A stretch of 64,000 nt of DNA from Saliniramus fredricksonii (GTDB taxonomy: Bacteria; Pseudomonadota; Alphaproteobacteria; Rhizobiales; Beijerinckiaceae): positions 930,001-994,000 of the forward strand of contig NZ_FMBM01000002.1 in NCBI RefSeq assembly GCF_900094735.1, given 5' to 3'. The notes beneath the pieces were generated by a model. That model was given only the letters and a program-made list of their open reading frames with translations, did not search any database and was not told the DNA's origin. Both the position numbers and the translations under genes were made by a program. The stretch's first letter is position 1, and each line of letters opens with the position of its first letter. Below, one piece after another: positions 1 through 8,138 of this stretch.

Positions 1-572
1 CGATCGAGCGTTTCGATCTCGTGCATCCAGCCGATGATGGGGATGCCGTAGGGGTGATGCACGAAGAGCGAAGAAGCCATTGCCTCGGAGAGCTGCGCGC
101 CCGGATCGGTCTCGACGCGCATGCGGCGCTCTTCGAGCACCACATCACGCTCTGGCGCCACCACCTCGTCGGTGAGCACGAGATTGGCCATGCGGTCGGA
201 TTCGAATTCCATCAACGTGGCGAGATGCTCCTTCGCGACGCGCTGGAAATAGGCAGTGTAATCGTATGACGTGAAAGCGTTTTCCTGGCCGCCCAGGCTG
301 GAGACAACCTGCGAGAACGCGCCCGCCGGATGGCGCTCGGTGCCCTTGAACATCAGATGTTCGAGGAAATGCGCGATGCCGGATTGCCCGATCGGATCAT
401 CGGCGGAGCCGTTGCGATACCAGATCATGTGGGTGGCGACGGGTACGCGCCGATCCGGGATGACGACGAGATCAAGGCCGTTATCGAGACGGCAGGTGCT
501 GATATCGGGGCCCGGCGTGTCATGCTCTCCAGAAGCGTGGCGCTGGATGGCGGCGGCCGGGTGCACGGACAT
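1..572 (-). CDS. M16 family zinc metallopeptidase, N-terminal part (truncated by window edge)
   Basis: About 190 residues are visible; the C-terminus lies outside the window. The inverzincin motif HFLEH is at residues 68-72 (zinc ligands H68 and H72, catalytic E71), followed by [12 protein letters not shown] and, further on, a conserved VVLEERR stretch that carries the third zinc ligand region. This is the typical start of pitrilysin-type processing peptidases (PqqL/YmxG family), which bacteria usually make as tandem periplasmic or cytoplasmic pairs. No signal peptide is seen. The ATG at 572 is chosen because the family-like sequence ([15 protein letters not shown]) begins soon after it. A terminator lies between this gene and the upstream lspA operon on the same strand, so it probably has its own promoter. 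Confidence 0.85.
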   Translation of the reverse strand, partial: MSVHPAAAIQRHASGEHDTPGPDISTCRLDNGLDLVVIPDRRVPVATHMIWYRNGSADDPIGQSGIAHFLEHLMFKGTERHPAGAFSQVVSSLGGQENAFTSYDYTAYFQRVAKEHLATLMEFESDRMANLVLTDEVVAPERDVVLEERRMRVETDPGAQLSEAMASSLFVHHPYGIPIIGWMHEIETLD

Positions 573-587
573 GGTGGCGTCTCTCCA

Positions 588-623
588 CAAACAAAAAAGC
601 GAGTCGCTGCATCGGCGACTCGC
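588..623 (-). terminator. Rho-independent terminator of the lspA operon
   Basis: On the minus strand a 9-bp stem (599-607 with 615-623, GCGAGTCGC/GCGACTCGC) with a 7-nt loop is followed by a run of T (the A run at 592-597 on the plus strand). It sits just after the stop of the secreted protein at 667 and before the M16 gene. Confidence 0.8.
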
Positions 624-666
624 TGGAAGATAGGGGCGTATCCGCCCCGGGGGAAGTGCCCTGATA

Positions 667-1224
667 TCAATCCGTCGGCGCGGGCTGCAGGAAACGGCTC
701 GGCGGATCCGTCAGGCTCCGGCGGGTGAGACCCTGGGCCGTTGCGTCGTCGCCGCCGCGCATCTGCCGCTGGAAGGCTTCACGCTGCTCACGCGTGAACT
801 CCGGCGGCTCATCGCCCCAGGGATCATTCGGATCAGTCACCGGTGCACGCCCAGTGCCACGTGGAATCCGGAAATTCGGTGTTTCCTCGCTGGTTCCGTC
901 GCCGGCGCGAGCACGCTCCTGAAAGCGCTCGAGTTCCATCTGCTCCTCGCGCGCAAGCCGGTCACGACGATCTTCCGGCCAGTTTGGTGCGCTGCCGACC
1001 TGTTCGGGCGGGCGCGGTGACGGAAGATCGCGCGACGGCGGCACCACCAGAGGCGCGCGCTCGCGATATTCGATCTGGGGTTGCTCCGGCTCCATGATGC
1101 CGATACGCCCGAAAATGTCGCGCAAGAACGTGCCCTCCTGCGCTTGTGCGGGAAGAGCGACGCCGAGCCCGAGCGTCAGGGCCAGTCCGGCGAAAGTGGC
1201 GCGCTTCAAGGGTGTGCGCGGCAT
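667..1224 (-). CDS. Secreted proline/arginine-rich protein of unknown function downstream of lspA
   Basis: About 185 residues. An N-terminal signal peptide is clear: basic start (MPRTPLKR), hydrophobic core and a likely cleavage after ALPAQA. The mature part is rich in Pro, Arg, Glu and Asp with no recognisable fold, and looks largely disordered. The start at 1224 is preferred because a GGGGG ribosome-binding site lies just upstream and it puts the signal sequence at the terminus. An in-frame ATG at 1266 overlaps the lspA stop (ATGA) and would add 14 residues. Position between lspA and an M16 peptidase is like that of small lipoproteins (for example DUF3035) in other alphaproteobacteria, but no lipobox is present, so that family is not claimed. 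Confidence 0.6.
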   Translation of the reverse strand: MPRTPLKRATFAGLALTLGLGVALPAQAQEGTFLRDIFGRIGIMEPEQPQIEYRERAPLVVPPSRDLPSPRPPEQVGSAPNWPEDRRDRLAREEQMELERFQERARAGDGTSEETPNFRIPRGTGRAPVTDPNDPWGDEPPEFTREQREAFQRQMRGGDDATAQGLTRRSLTDPPSRFLQPAPTD

Positions 1225-1262
1225 GATGAGAACCCCCTGGTTCCAGAATTCGACGATGATCT

Positions 1263-1805
1263 TCATCCGGATGAACCGGAATCGCGGCCATCATGTGACG
1301 GAGTGACGACATCCTCCCGCTCTGCCGCACGGCTTCGCCGCGGCTCAAGCACGAAGGAGTCATAAACGAGACCGAGCACGCCCGCAACGATGGCGGCATC
1401 GGCGACGTTGAAGACATACCAGGAAAAGCTGCCATGGAACACGTGGACGAAATCGAATACGGCACCATAGGCAATCCTGTCGATGGCATTGCCGATGGCG
1501 CCACCCACGATCAGGGCGAGCGCGATTGCGAGAAACCGATGCGGTGTGCGCAGCATCCAGATCCCGAGCCCCAAAGCCGCTGCCAGCGAGAATACCACGA
1601 GACCCCAGCGTCCCAGTTCGGTCTCCTGCTGCAAGAGCCCGTAGGAGATCCCCCGGTTCCACACCGTGATCAGTTCCACGAACGGGCCCAGACGCACCGG
1701 CTCATTCAGGAAGAGCTCGAAGACGAAGAGCAGATAAAGCTTCGTCGCCTGGTCGAGCGCCAGGATGACGAGGGCGACGAGAATGGAAAGGCGTGCGGCG
1801 CTCAT
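1263..1805 (-). CDS. lspA: Lipoprotein signal peptidase (signal peptidase II)
   Basis: An inner-membrane aspartic peptidase that cleaves prolipoprotein signal peptides after lipid attachment by Lgt. From M1 at 1805 the protein has 180 residues and four hydrophobic segments. Conserved boxes are ALDQATK (17-22), VWNRGISYG (48-56), [10 protein letters not shown] (101-110) and FNVADAAI (132-139); the catalytic pair is D109 and D136. An upstream in-frame start at 1880 would add a hydrophilic 25-residue tail that the family does not have; the ATG at 1805 follows GGGGAGCGC and is preferred. The gene is followed, with overlap or close spacing, by the secreted protein at 667-1224, so the two are probably one transcript. 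Confidence 0.95.
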   Translation of the reverse strand: MSAARLSILVALVILALDQATKLYLLFVFELFLNEPVRLGPFVELITVWNRGISYGLLQQETELGRWGLVVFSLAAALGLGIWMLRTPHRFLAIALALIVGGAIGNAIDRIAYGAVFDFVHVFHGSFSWYVFNVADAAIVAGVLGLVYDSFVLEPRRSRAAEREDVVTPSHDGRDSGSSG

Positions 1806-1907
1806 GCGCTCCCCGTGACTGATTTCGCGTGTCGATATGCCTGTTCCGGCGCTGAATCGCAAGCTGCGCGGGATTTTCACGTCGCAGCCCCAAAGCCGGC
1901 GCGGGTT

Positions 1908-2840
1908 TCAGGAGGCTGCCGTCATACGGGGCGCCACGCGCTCCTCGTCGCCGACCGATTTGACGCGAACCCGGTTGCGTCCGTGATGCTTGGCCTCATA
2001 GAGCGCGTCGTCGGCACGCTTGATCGCGGTTTCGACGGTTTCGCCGCGTTGAAGCGCCGTGATGCCGAAGCTGCCGGTGAGGGTGATGGGCACGCCGCTG
2101 CTGGACATGAAACTGATCGTCGCAATGCTGCGGCGCAGCGACTCGGCGGCCGACTGAATCGCCCCGGCATCGCAGCCGGGCAGGGCGAGGATGAACTCTT
2201 CACCGCCGAAGCGTGCTGCGGCACCGGCATGGGCGCGCGCATATGCGTCGAACAGGCTCCCGACACGGCGAATGGCCTCGTCGCCGCAATCATGCCCGTG
2301 GCAATCGTTGAGCCGCTTGAAATGGTCCAGATCGGCCAGGATCAGGCCGATGCTGCCTTCGTCGCACGGATCCTCGTTCCATCCGGCCATCCTGGTGAAA
2401 AAGGCGCGGCGGTTGAGCAGGCCGGACAGCAGATCCCGCTGGGCCTGATGCCACAGGGCGCGCTGCAGGCGCGTCATGCGTTCGGCCGCGCGCAGCCGCG
2501 CATGCAGCTCTTCCGCGACGAGCGGTTTCGAGATGAAGTCGTCGGCGCCGGCATCGAGCACCTCGGAGAGACTGCGTGCGTGGGCCAGGGAGGACATTGC
2601 GATCACGTGGAGCGGGCGCCCGGCATTGGCGAGCAGGCGCAGCGCCCAGCATGTCTCGAAACCGTCCAGTGGGCTGGTCTCGAGCCCGGTCAGTACCGCA
2701 TCGACATTCTCATCGGCACGCACGAAGGCCAGCGCCTCGACGGAATCGGTGAAGATCGCGGTCTCGTGGCCCCGCTGCGCCAGAAGACTGGCCACGCCGC
2801 GCGCCATGACGCGACTCGATTCCACCACGACGACTTTCAC
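1908..2840 (-). CDS. GGDEF response regulator with degenerate receiver domain (probable diguanylate cyclase)
   Basis: About 310 residues: a receiver-like domain (1-115) and a GGDEF domain (about 130-290) with the active-site loop GGEEF at 212-216 and the metal-site stretch LADLDHFKRLND near 168-179. This predicts c-di-GMP synthesis. The receiver lacks key residues: the acidic pair is E7-S8, and the phospho-acceptor Asp is replaced by G52 in VLTGLETSPLDGF, while the conserved Lys (K105 in FISKPL) remains. No RxxD inhibitory site is found before GGEEF. The GTG at 2840 is chosen because it gives the usual receiver start (MKVVVVE) and follows AGGAAAAGG; a TTG at 2855 is the alternative. It is monocistronic or the first gene upstream of lspA. 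Confidence 0.85.
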   Translation of the reverse strand: MKVVVVESSRVMARGVASLLAQRGHETAIFTDSVEALAFVRADENVDAVLTGLETSPLDGFETCWALRLLANAGRPLHVIAMSSLAHARSLSEVLDAGADDFISKPLVAEELHARLRAAERMTRLQRALWHQAQRDLLSGLLNRRAFFTRMAGWNEDPCDEGSIGLILADLDHFKRLNDCHGHDCGDEAIRRVGSLFDAYARAHAGAAARFGGEEFILALPGCDAGAIQSAAESLRRSIATISFMSSSGVPITLTGSFGITALQRGETVETAIKRADDALYEAKHHGRNRVRVKSVGDEERVAPRMTAAS

Positions 2841-2972
2841 GACCTTTTCCTGCAACGTATTTTCCGATGATGCACAATGCGGTTGTGCTCCTTAATGGAG
2901 GCCTAATATCAAGGGCTGCATCAGATCGAAGTCGGCAATCCGACGCATGTGATCGGCGCTGTCTCGGGAAAA

Positions 2973-2996
2973 AGATATAAAGACATCTTTATATCT
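2973..2996. promoter_or_regulatory. Inverted-repeat operator upstream of ahcY (SahR/SamR-like ArsR-family site)
   Basis: Two perfect 11-bp arms (2973-2983 and 2986-2996, AGATATAAAGA / TCTTTATATCT) flank a CA centre, about 100 bp before the ahcY start. AT-rich palindromes of this type are operators of ArsR-family regulators of S-adenosylhomocysteine/methionine metabolism in proteobacteria; the match is from memory and the regulator is not in the window. No SAH riboswitch core was seen in the leader. Confidence 0.65.
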
Positions 2997-3094
2997 CAAT
3001 TGCTCTTTGCGACGGGCTCTGATAGGACAGCCTCAATCGCCGGCGCACCGCAATGCGGTCGCGCCCGCTTTCATGCAACGAAAGGATGGAAAGC

Positions 3095-4495
3095 ATGTCG
3101 AACGATTATGCCGTCAAGGATATCGGTCTTGCCGATTTCGGCCGTATGGAAATCGAGATTGCCGAAAGCGAAATGCCGGGGCTGATGGCCCTGCGCGAGG
3201 AATACGGCGCTTCGAAGCCGCTCAAGGGCGCGCGCATCGCCGGCTCGCTGCACATGACCATCCAGACGGCCGTTCTGATCGAGACCCTCAAGGAACTCGG
3301 TGCGGATATCCGCTGGGTGTCTTGCAACATCTACTCGACGCAGGACCACGCCGCCGCCGCGATCGCCGCTGCCGGCATCCCGGTCTTCGCCTACAAGGGC
3401 GAGACCCTGAAGGAGTACTGGGATTACACCGCCAAGCTGTTCGACTGGCACGGCGGCGGCATGCCCAACATGATCCTCGACGATGGCGGTGATGCCACCA
3501 TGCTCGTCCATCTCGGCCTGCGCGCCGAAAACGGCGACGTGGCCTTCCTCGACAATCCGGGTGCGGAAGAAGAGCAGTATCTCTTCGCCCTGATCAAGCG
3601 CCTCCTCAACGAGAAGCCCAAGGGCTGGTTCGGCGAGATCGCCAAGTCGATCAAGGGTGTCTCGGAAGAGACCACCACGGGTGTGCACCGTCTCTACGTC
3701 ATGGCCAAGGAAGGCAAGCTGCTCTTCCCGGCGATCAACGTGAACGACTCGGTCACCAAGTCGAAGTTCGACAACCTCTATGGCTGCCGTGAATCGCTGG
3801 TTGACGGGATCCGTCGCGGCACCGACGTGATGATGTCGGGCAAGGTCGCCATGGTTGCCGGCTTCGGCGATGTCGGCAAGGGTTCCGCCGACAGCCTGCG
3901 TCAGGCCGGCTGCCGCGTGCTTGTCTCGGAAGTCGATCCCATCTGCGCGCTCCAGGCCGCCATGGAAGGCTACGAGGTCGTCACCATGGAAGACGCCCTG
4001 CCGCGCGCCGACATCTATGTCACCGCGACCGGTAACAAGGATGTGATCACCGCCGAGCACATGGCCGGCATGAAGGATCGCGCCATCGTCTGCAATATCG
4101 GTCACTTCGACAACGAGATCCAGGTCGCGGCGCTGAAGAACTACAAGTGGCGCAACGTGAAGCCGCAGGTGGACGAGATCGAGTTCCCCGACGGCAAGCG
4201 CATCATCCTGCTCTCCGAGGGCCGTCTGGTGAATCTCGGCAACGCGATGGGGCACCCCTCCTTCGTCATGTCGGCCTCCTTCACCAACCAGGTGCTCGCC
4301 CAGATCGAGCTCTGGCAGAACGAAGGCAAGTACGAGCGTCAGGTCTACGTGCTGCCCAAGCATCTCGACGAGAAGGTCGCCGCCCTGCATCTCGGCAAGG
4401 TCGGCGCCAAGCTCACGAAGATGTCCAAGGAGCAGGCCGACTACATCGGCGTGCCGGAGAAGGGCCCCTACAAGCCCGACCATTATCGCTACTGA
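3095..4495 (+). CDS. ahcY: S-adenosylhomocysteine hydrolase
   Basis: Reversibly splits S-adenosylhomocysteine to adenosine and homocysteine in the cytoplasm, removing the product inhibitor of methyltransferases and feeding the methionine cycle. The 466-residue length is normal for the bacterial form with the extra segment. Visible signatures: [16 protein letters not shown] in the substrate domain, the NAD-binding Rossmann loop [37 protein letters not shown], and the C-terminal KPDHYRY that closes the neighbouring subunit's cofactor site. The ATG at 3095 follows AAAGGATGGAAAG; two upstream in-frame ATGs would add a non-conserved extension. A palindromic operator lies about 100 bp upstream and a strong terminator follows, so this is a single-gene unit. 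Confidence 0.98.
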   Translation: MSNDYAVKDIGLADFGRMEIEIAESEMPGLMALREEYGASKPLKGARIAGSLHMTIQTAVLIETLKELGADIRWVSCNIYSTQDHAAAAIAAAGIPVFAYKGETLKEYWDYTAKLFDWHGGGMPNMILDDGGDATMLVHLGLRAENGDVAFLDNPGAEEEQYLFALIKRLLNEKPKGWFGEIAKSIKGVSEETTTGVHRLYVMAKEGKLLFPAINVNDSVTKSKFDNLYGCRESLVDGIRRGTDVMMSGKVAMVAGFGDVGKGSADSLRQAGCRVLVSEVDPICALQAAMEGYEVVTMEDALPRADIYVTATGNKDVITAEHMAGMKDRAIVCNIGHFDNEIQVAALKNYKWRNVKPQVDEIEFPDGKRIILLSEGRLVNLGNAMGHPSFVMSASFTNQVLAQIELWQNEGKYERQVYVLPKHLDEKVAALHLGKVGAKLTKMSKEQADYIGVPEKGPYKPDHYRY

Positions 4496-4544
4496 GCGCA
4501 GCGCCCGGGCCTTTCGCGCCCGGACGGTTGTGACGATCGGGAGA

Positions 4545-4571
4545 GGGCCGCTGCCGCAGCGGCCCTTTTTT
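4545..4571 (+). terminator. Rho-independent terminator of ahcY
   Basis: A 9-bp GC stem (4545-4553 with 4557-4565, GGGCCGCTG/CAGCGGCCC), 3-nt loop and a run of six T. Confidence 0.9.
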
Positions 4572-4918
4572 GTTGATTGCAACCTTGACAAACCCAACCC
4601 AGAACGCAATCTTAAGTATGCAAGCTAAAGGCTCCCTTTGCCTGTTCGCAGTATGGCCTGCATGCACAACTACAGCACCATTGATTTCGGCCCGAATCGC
4701 GGCGCGATCAAATTTGTCGACACCTTTGTCGGCAATAAGCCGGCCATCAAATCCAAAGACACAAAGAAGGGCGTTGGCTGCGCCCAAAAGCAAAAATTAC
4801 TGTCGGTGGTTGACCGCGAAACAGGTTGAGCAAAGAGTATGTTCGTGCACAAAATGAGAACAGCAAATCTTCTGCCGATATTCAAGGCGAACATATTTGT
4901 AGAAGCGAGTGGCGATTG

Positions 4919-5413
4919 ATGGCGACTTATAATCCACTTTCTGTTGCCGATATCATCCGTGCCGACAAACAAGACGTGAGGATAGGCGGGTGGGAAGCGG
5001 GACCAGTCCCCACGGCAAAGTTCCCGCTTACGCGTCGTAAGCTCAGGTTGGGTCGGGGGTGGAGGTGGCGGGTGGTGACCTTCAACGCTCTGCAAGAGCA
5101 GTTTGTTGTTTTGGTAGCTATCAGCGAGGAAAAGGAGTACTACCGTGCCACATTGGCCATGAGATCCGGCAAAACCTTGAAAGTTGTTTGTTTCCATGAA
5201 CTTCATACAGATCATTGGAACTGGCATTGTCACCTCATTCGCGGTAATGTTCATGAAACGTTCGCAGGTGTCTTGCGCGATAAAAATCTTATGTCAGCAT
5301 GGCCCACGTTTACGAAAAGTGAATGCTCGGTGCCGTTTAATGTAACCGAAGAAAGCGCGCTCAGCATCGCGGCAGCGCGCTTTCGCTTCGCACAAGGAGG
5401 TGGCTTCCTGTGA
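4919..5413 (+). CDS. Unknown protein with His/Trp-rich motif, first gene of a coupled pair
   Basis: About 164 residues from the ATG at 4919; an in-frame TTG at 4826 would extend it by 31 residues and the true start is uncertain because no good ribosome-binding site is seen. The most striking segment is FHELHTDHWNWHCH (about residues 92-105), a cluster of six His and two Trp that could bind a metal or nucleic acid. The N-terminal half is basic (TRRKLRLGRGWRWR). No signal peptide or membrane segment is present. It overlaps the next gene by four bases (GTGA), with the downstream AAGGAGG inside this gene, so the two products are probably made in a fixed ratio and act together. Function unknown; a defence or stress module is only a guess from the island setting. 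Confidence 0.6.
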   Translation: MATYNPLSVADIIRADKQDVRIGGWEAGPVPTAKFPLTRRKLRLGRGWRWRVVTFNALQEQFVVLVAISEEKEYYRATLAMRSGKTLKVVCFHELHTDHWNWHCHLIRGNVHETFAGVLRDKNLMSAWPTFTKSECSVPFNVTEESALSIAAARFRFAQGGGFL

Positions 5414-6177
5414 ACTTGCAGAAAGAGATTTGCGCCGCCTTCTGCGATGGACTGGTAGTCAGAGAAGTGCCCGTTGGTTATGCTATTTCGACGCCAGTTA
5501 CGTGGTTTTCAGGTGATACCTTGAGCTTCTTTGCCCGTGTGGAGGGAGCGCGCGCGCGTCTAGAAGATAGCGGAAGTCTTCTGTTTGATCTTGAGGGGCA
5601 GGGAGTCGATTTCTCATCCGAGAACCGCATGGAAATTCTGTCCAGTCTTATGGACGAGCATGGCGTTACTCTTTCAGAAGAGGACGGGTTGTTTTGCACT
5701 GAATGGGTCGCAAAGGGCGATATCGCCAAGCTGGTGTTGCCATTCATCGCGTTCTTGACTCGGGTTCAAGACCTACTGTTCTTGAATAGGGAAGTAGTAA
5801 GGAGTACGTTTCGGGAGGATCTGATCAGCGCCCTGGAGGATACATTCAGTGAAAATCGCGTGTCTTTATCTGAAGCGCTGATACCTAATCTTCCTCACTA
5901 CACCGTTGACGTTGTTGTGCGCGCTCCGAGCGGAAAGATCGCTGCGATTTTTCCAGCCACAAATGATGTCACCGTTCTTCGTGCTGTGCTTTTCTCGATG
6001 GAAGTCCAGAAGCATAATATTTCAGATATCGTGCCATTCCTGATTTATGAAAATTTAGATAGGGGCGCTATCACGCAGCAAAGTCGCGAGATCGCAGTCA
6101 ATTCTGACCTCACTCCGGCCGTGTGGTCGGGAGGAAGGGGCGAAGTTATGGAAAAGGTGCGGCGTTATGTCCAGTGA
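5410..6177 (+). CDS. DUF1828/DUF1829-type protein, second gene of the coupled pair
   Basis: 255 residues from a GTG start at 5410 placed nine bases after AAGGAGG. The N-terminal part (about 15-110) follows the DUF1828 pattern: VPVGYAISTPVTWF, then a segment reading RLEDSGSLLFDLEGQGVDF. The C-terminal part (about 160-250), with a segment reading HYTVDVVVRAPSGKIAAIFP and a closing TPAVWSGGR, looks like DUF1829, the usual partner of DUF1828. Both families are functionally uncharacterised as far as I know; the alternation of beta strands with a buried Asp in VDVVV hints at a nuclease-like or nucleotide-binding fold but catalytic residues cannot be assigned. The assignment is from remembered sequence patterns, not a search. 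It is translationally coupled to the gene before it. Confidence 0.65.
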   Translation: MNLQKEICAAFCDGLVVREVPVGYAISTPVTWFSGDTLSFFARVEGARARLEDSGSLLFDLEGQGVDFSSENRMEILSSLMDEHGVTLSEEDGLFCTEWVAKGDIAKLVLPFIAFLTRVQDLLFLNREVVRSTFREDLISALEDTFSENRVSLSEALIPNLPHYTVDVVVRAPSGKIAAIFPATNDVTVLRAVLFSMEVQKHNISDIVPFLIYENLDRGAITQQSREIAVNSDLTPAVWSGGRGEVMEKVRRYVQ

Positions 6178-6294
6178 CAAGTGGAATAAGCTCGACAAGT
6201 TCAAAGCGACTGCCCGAGATTTAAAACGGACGACGATGAGGCGTGCTTCAAGGAGTGGCTCATGAGAATAGTGGAGAAAAATATAAAAGAGTAA
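6167..6294 (+). pseudogene. Small conserved-type protein, split by a -1 frame change at a slippery heptamer
   Basis: The ATG at 6167 overlaps the end of the DUF1828 gene. Frame 1 reads MSSDKWNKLDKFKATARDLK and would then end at 6265 after an unrelated Arg/Ser-rich tail. Moving to the -1 frame at TTTAAAA (6220-6226) continues as TDDDEACFKEWLMRIVEKN and ends at 6294. The joined product of about 43 residues resembles the small acidic DxFKxxARxLxxDDDEAxF proteins seen in many Rhizobiales, which are single-frame. Either one base was lost from the A run, or the gene uses programmed -1 frameshifting; the heptamer is in the right phase for the latter. Confidence 0.55.
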
Positions 6295-6306
6295 AAGGAA
6301 AGTGCC

Positions 6307-6549
6307 ATGGCGAATAAAGCTGTTGGATCAATTGTGGCCACTGTAGTCGAAAGTGGCCTAAAAACCGTGTTGCACGTCAAAAAAGATGGTGGAACCGTGA
6401 CGTTTACTAAACCGGATAACCCAGATTGGTCGCATCATTGCCACGCGTCAAATGAGGGAAGCCCCCAAGGCTGGGTTCGAGAGGTTGAAACTATCTCTGC
6501 TCCCACATTCAAAGACGCACAATTCTTTCCGGTTGACGTTGGTTTATAA
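6307..6549 (+). CDS. Small orphan protein of unknown function
   Basis: 80 residues, ATG preceded by AAAAGGAAAG at good spacing. The protein is soluble, with alternating short beta-like stretches (GSIVATVVESGLKTVLHVKK) and a His-containing turn (DWSHHCHASNEG). No family recognised. It is the last gene of the AT-rich island and runs toward the symporter gene on the other strand. The short distance from the frameshifted small gene suggests the same transcript. Confidence 0.55.
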   Translation: MANKAVGSIVATVVESGLKTVLHVKKDGGTVTFTKPDNPDWSHHCHASNEGSPQGWVREVETISAPTFKDAQFFPVDVGL

Positions 6550-6588
6550 ATTATACAGTCATCTTCTTTCGTGTTCACGCGTTTGCAT

Positions 6589-7935
6589 TCACGCAGCAGC
6601 AGCCGCCCCCACCGCCTCCGGCGCGTCGAGCGCGCCGCGCAGGGTGACGCAGGCGACGAGGTCGCCGGTGACGTTGACGGCGGTGCGCGACATGTCGAGC
6701 AGGCGGTCGACGCCCAGGATGATCACCATCCCCTCGACCGGGATCCCGAAGCCGGCCGCCACGCTGATCAGGATGGCGATGCTCACCCCCGGCGTTCCAG
6801 GCGCACCGATCGAGGAGGCGACGAGCGTGCCCGTGATCAGCGCGACCTGCGGCAGCGAGAGTTCGATCCCGGCCATCTGCGCGAGGAAGAGGATGGCGAT
6901 GCTTTGATACAGCGCCGTGCCGGCCATGTTCATGGTCGCGCCGAGCGGCACGACGATATTGGCGATGGAGGAGGGTACGCCCATCATCCGTGCGGTGGTG
7001 ATGGTCATCGGCATGATTGCCGAGGAGCTGGAGGTCGAGAAGGCCAGCAGCAGCGTCCCCGCGGCATCGCGCAGGAACGTGATCGGCGAGACGCGCGCGA
7101 GCAGCGTCACGATCAGCATGTAGAGCGCGAGGAGGATGGCGAGGCCGAGCAGCACGGTGCCGACATAGGCCGACATCCCGGCCACCGTGCCGAGCCCGAT
7201 CCGCATGACGAGCTGGGCCATCAGGCCGAACACGGCGAAGGGTGCGAGGAACATGGCCCATTTCACGATCACCATGGCGATCGACAGCAGCGCGTCGAGC
7301 AGGCGCACGAAGGGCGCGATCTTGTCGCGATCGACCTGCAGGCAGGCCAGGCCGACGAGCACGGCGAGAACGACGACGGCCAGCATGTCGCCCTGTGTGA
7401 TCGCCGCAGCCGGATTGGTCGGCAGGATGCCGGCAATGATATCGGGAGCGCGCGCACCGTCGAAGGGCGAGGCGGAAGGTTCGGGCAGGGCATCCGCATC
7501 GCTTGCCGCGACGGTCCCGAAAGCGCCGGCCATGCCGGTTCCCGGCTTGAGCCATTGCGCCAGCGCCACGCCGATCCAGGCGGCAGCAACGGTGGTGACG
7601 ATGATGAATCCGGCCAAACGCGAGCCGACCGCCCGCAGATCCGCGCCCGAGCCGGCATTGGTCAACCCGCCCACGATCGAGGTGAAGATCAGCGGCACCA
7701 GCACCATCGCGATCAGGCCGAGGAAGATCTGCCCCGGCAGCGCCAGCCAGCGCCCGACGGCTTCCGATGTCTCGGGCGTCAGCCAGCCGATATCGGGTCC
7801 CAGCACGACTCCGGTCGCGAAGCCGAGCAGCATGCCCGTCAGCACCTGGGCCCAGAGACGCGTGCGAATCCAGGCACGAAGGCGGAAACGCTGGTGCTGG
7901 AGGTGAACGCGCGGCTGGCCGGTCATATCAGGCAT
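6589..7935 (-). CDS. Dicarboxylate/amino acid:cation symporter (SDF family)
   Basis: 448 residues with about eight hydrophobic segments and the two re-entrant hairpins of the glutamate/C4-dicarboxylate symporters. Hairpin 1 carries the serine-rich signature STSSSSAIMP and the sodium/substrate region reads PLGATMNMAGTALYQ. It would take up glutamate, aspartate or C4-dicarboxylates with Na+ or H+ in the inner membrane; the exact substrate cannot be told. The start at 7935 follows AGAAAGG; a second ATG four codons in is possible. It is transcribed divergently from the ABC exporter, with 200 bp between them. Confidence 0.9.
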   Translation of the reverse strand: MPDMTGQPRVHLQHQRFRLRAWIRTRLWAQVLTGMLLGFATGVVLGPDIGWLTPETSEAVGRWLALPGQIFLGLIAMVLVPLIFTSIVGGLTNAGSGADLRAVGSRLAGFIIVTTVAAAWIGVALAQWLKPGTGMAGAFGTVAASDADALPEPSASPFDGARAPDIIAGILPTNPAAAITQGDMLAVVVLAVLVGLACLQVDRDKIAPFVRLLDALLSIAMVIVKWAMFLAPFAVFGLMAQLVMRIGLGTVAGMSAYVGTVLLGLAILLALYMLIVTLLARVSPITFLRDAAGTLLLAFSTSSSSAIMPMTITTARMMGVPSSIANIVVPLGATMNMAGTALYQSIAILFLAQMAGIELSLPQVALITGTLVASSIGAPGTPGVSIAILISVAAGFGIPVEGMVIILGVDRLLDMSRTAVNVTGDLVACVTLRGALDAPEAVGAAAAA

Positions 7936-8138
7936 CGGGAGAGACCTTTCTGGTTCTTTTCGCTGATGTCGCGATGCGATCGCGTCCGATCGTGATGCTC
8001 TAGCAATTCTGTGGCGGGCTGAGGATAGGGGCTGCTACGGGGCGATCCAGATTGGAATTTTTCCAGGATGGATGCTTTAGCGGGTGACATTACCGGGCGC
8101 GACCGCCATATCCCGGTCAGTTTCCTCCGGACGGCATC

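Larger units (their letters stand above)
4572..6588. other. AT-rich accessory island between ahcY and the dicarboxylate symporter
   Basis: From the ahcY terminator to the end of the symporter gene the base composition and codon use change sharply: many A/T third positions, in contrast to the G/C-ending codons on both sides. It holds a coupled two-gene module, a frameshifted small gene and an orphan. No integrase, transposase, tRNA or direct repeat was found at the edges. Between 4572 and about 4918 only a weak 58-codon frame (4653-4829, ending where a TTG-start version of the next gene begins) is present; it is not recognised. Confidence 0.6.

Noticed and set aside
2997-3094. SAH riboswitch in the ahcY leader
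   Set aside because: The short conserved core and pseudoknot pattern were not seen; control by the palindromic operator is a better explanation.
3071-4609. Long open frame opposite ahcY
   Set aside because: Mirror of a highly conserved GC-rich gene; its protein is repetitive His/Asp/Gly/Val-rich without a fold, as expected from the reverse of biased codons.
4653-4829. 58-codon plus-strand frame at the start of the island
   Set aside because: No ribosome-binding site, no recognised family; mentioned in the island entry but not called as a gene.
4670-5254. Minus-strand 194-codon frame in the AT-rich island
   Set aside because: It overlaps the better supported plus-strand gene that is coupled to the DUF1828 gene; its protein has a poly-Pro stretch and no family pattern.
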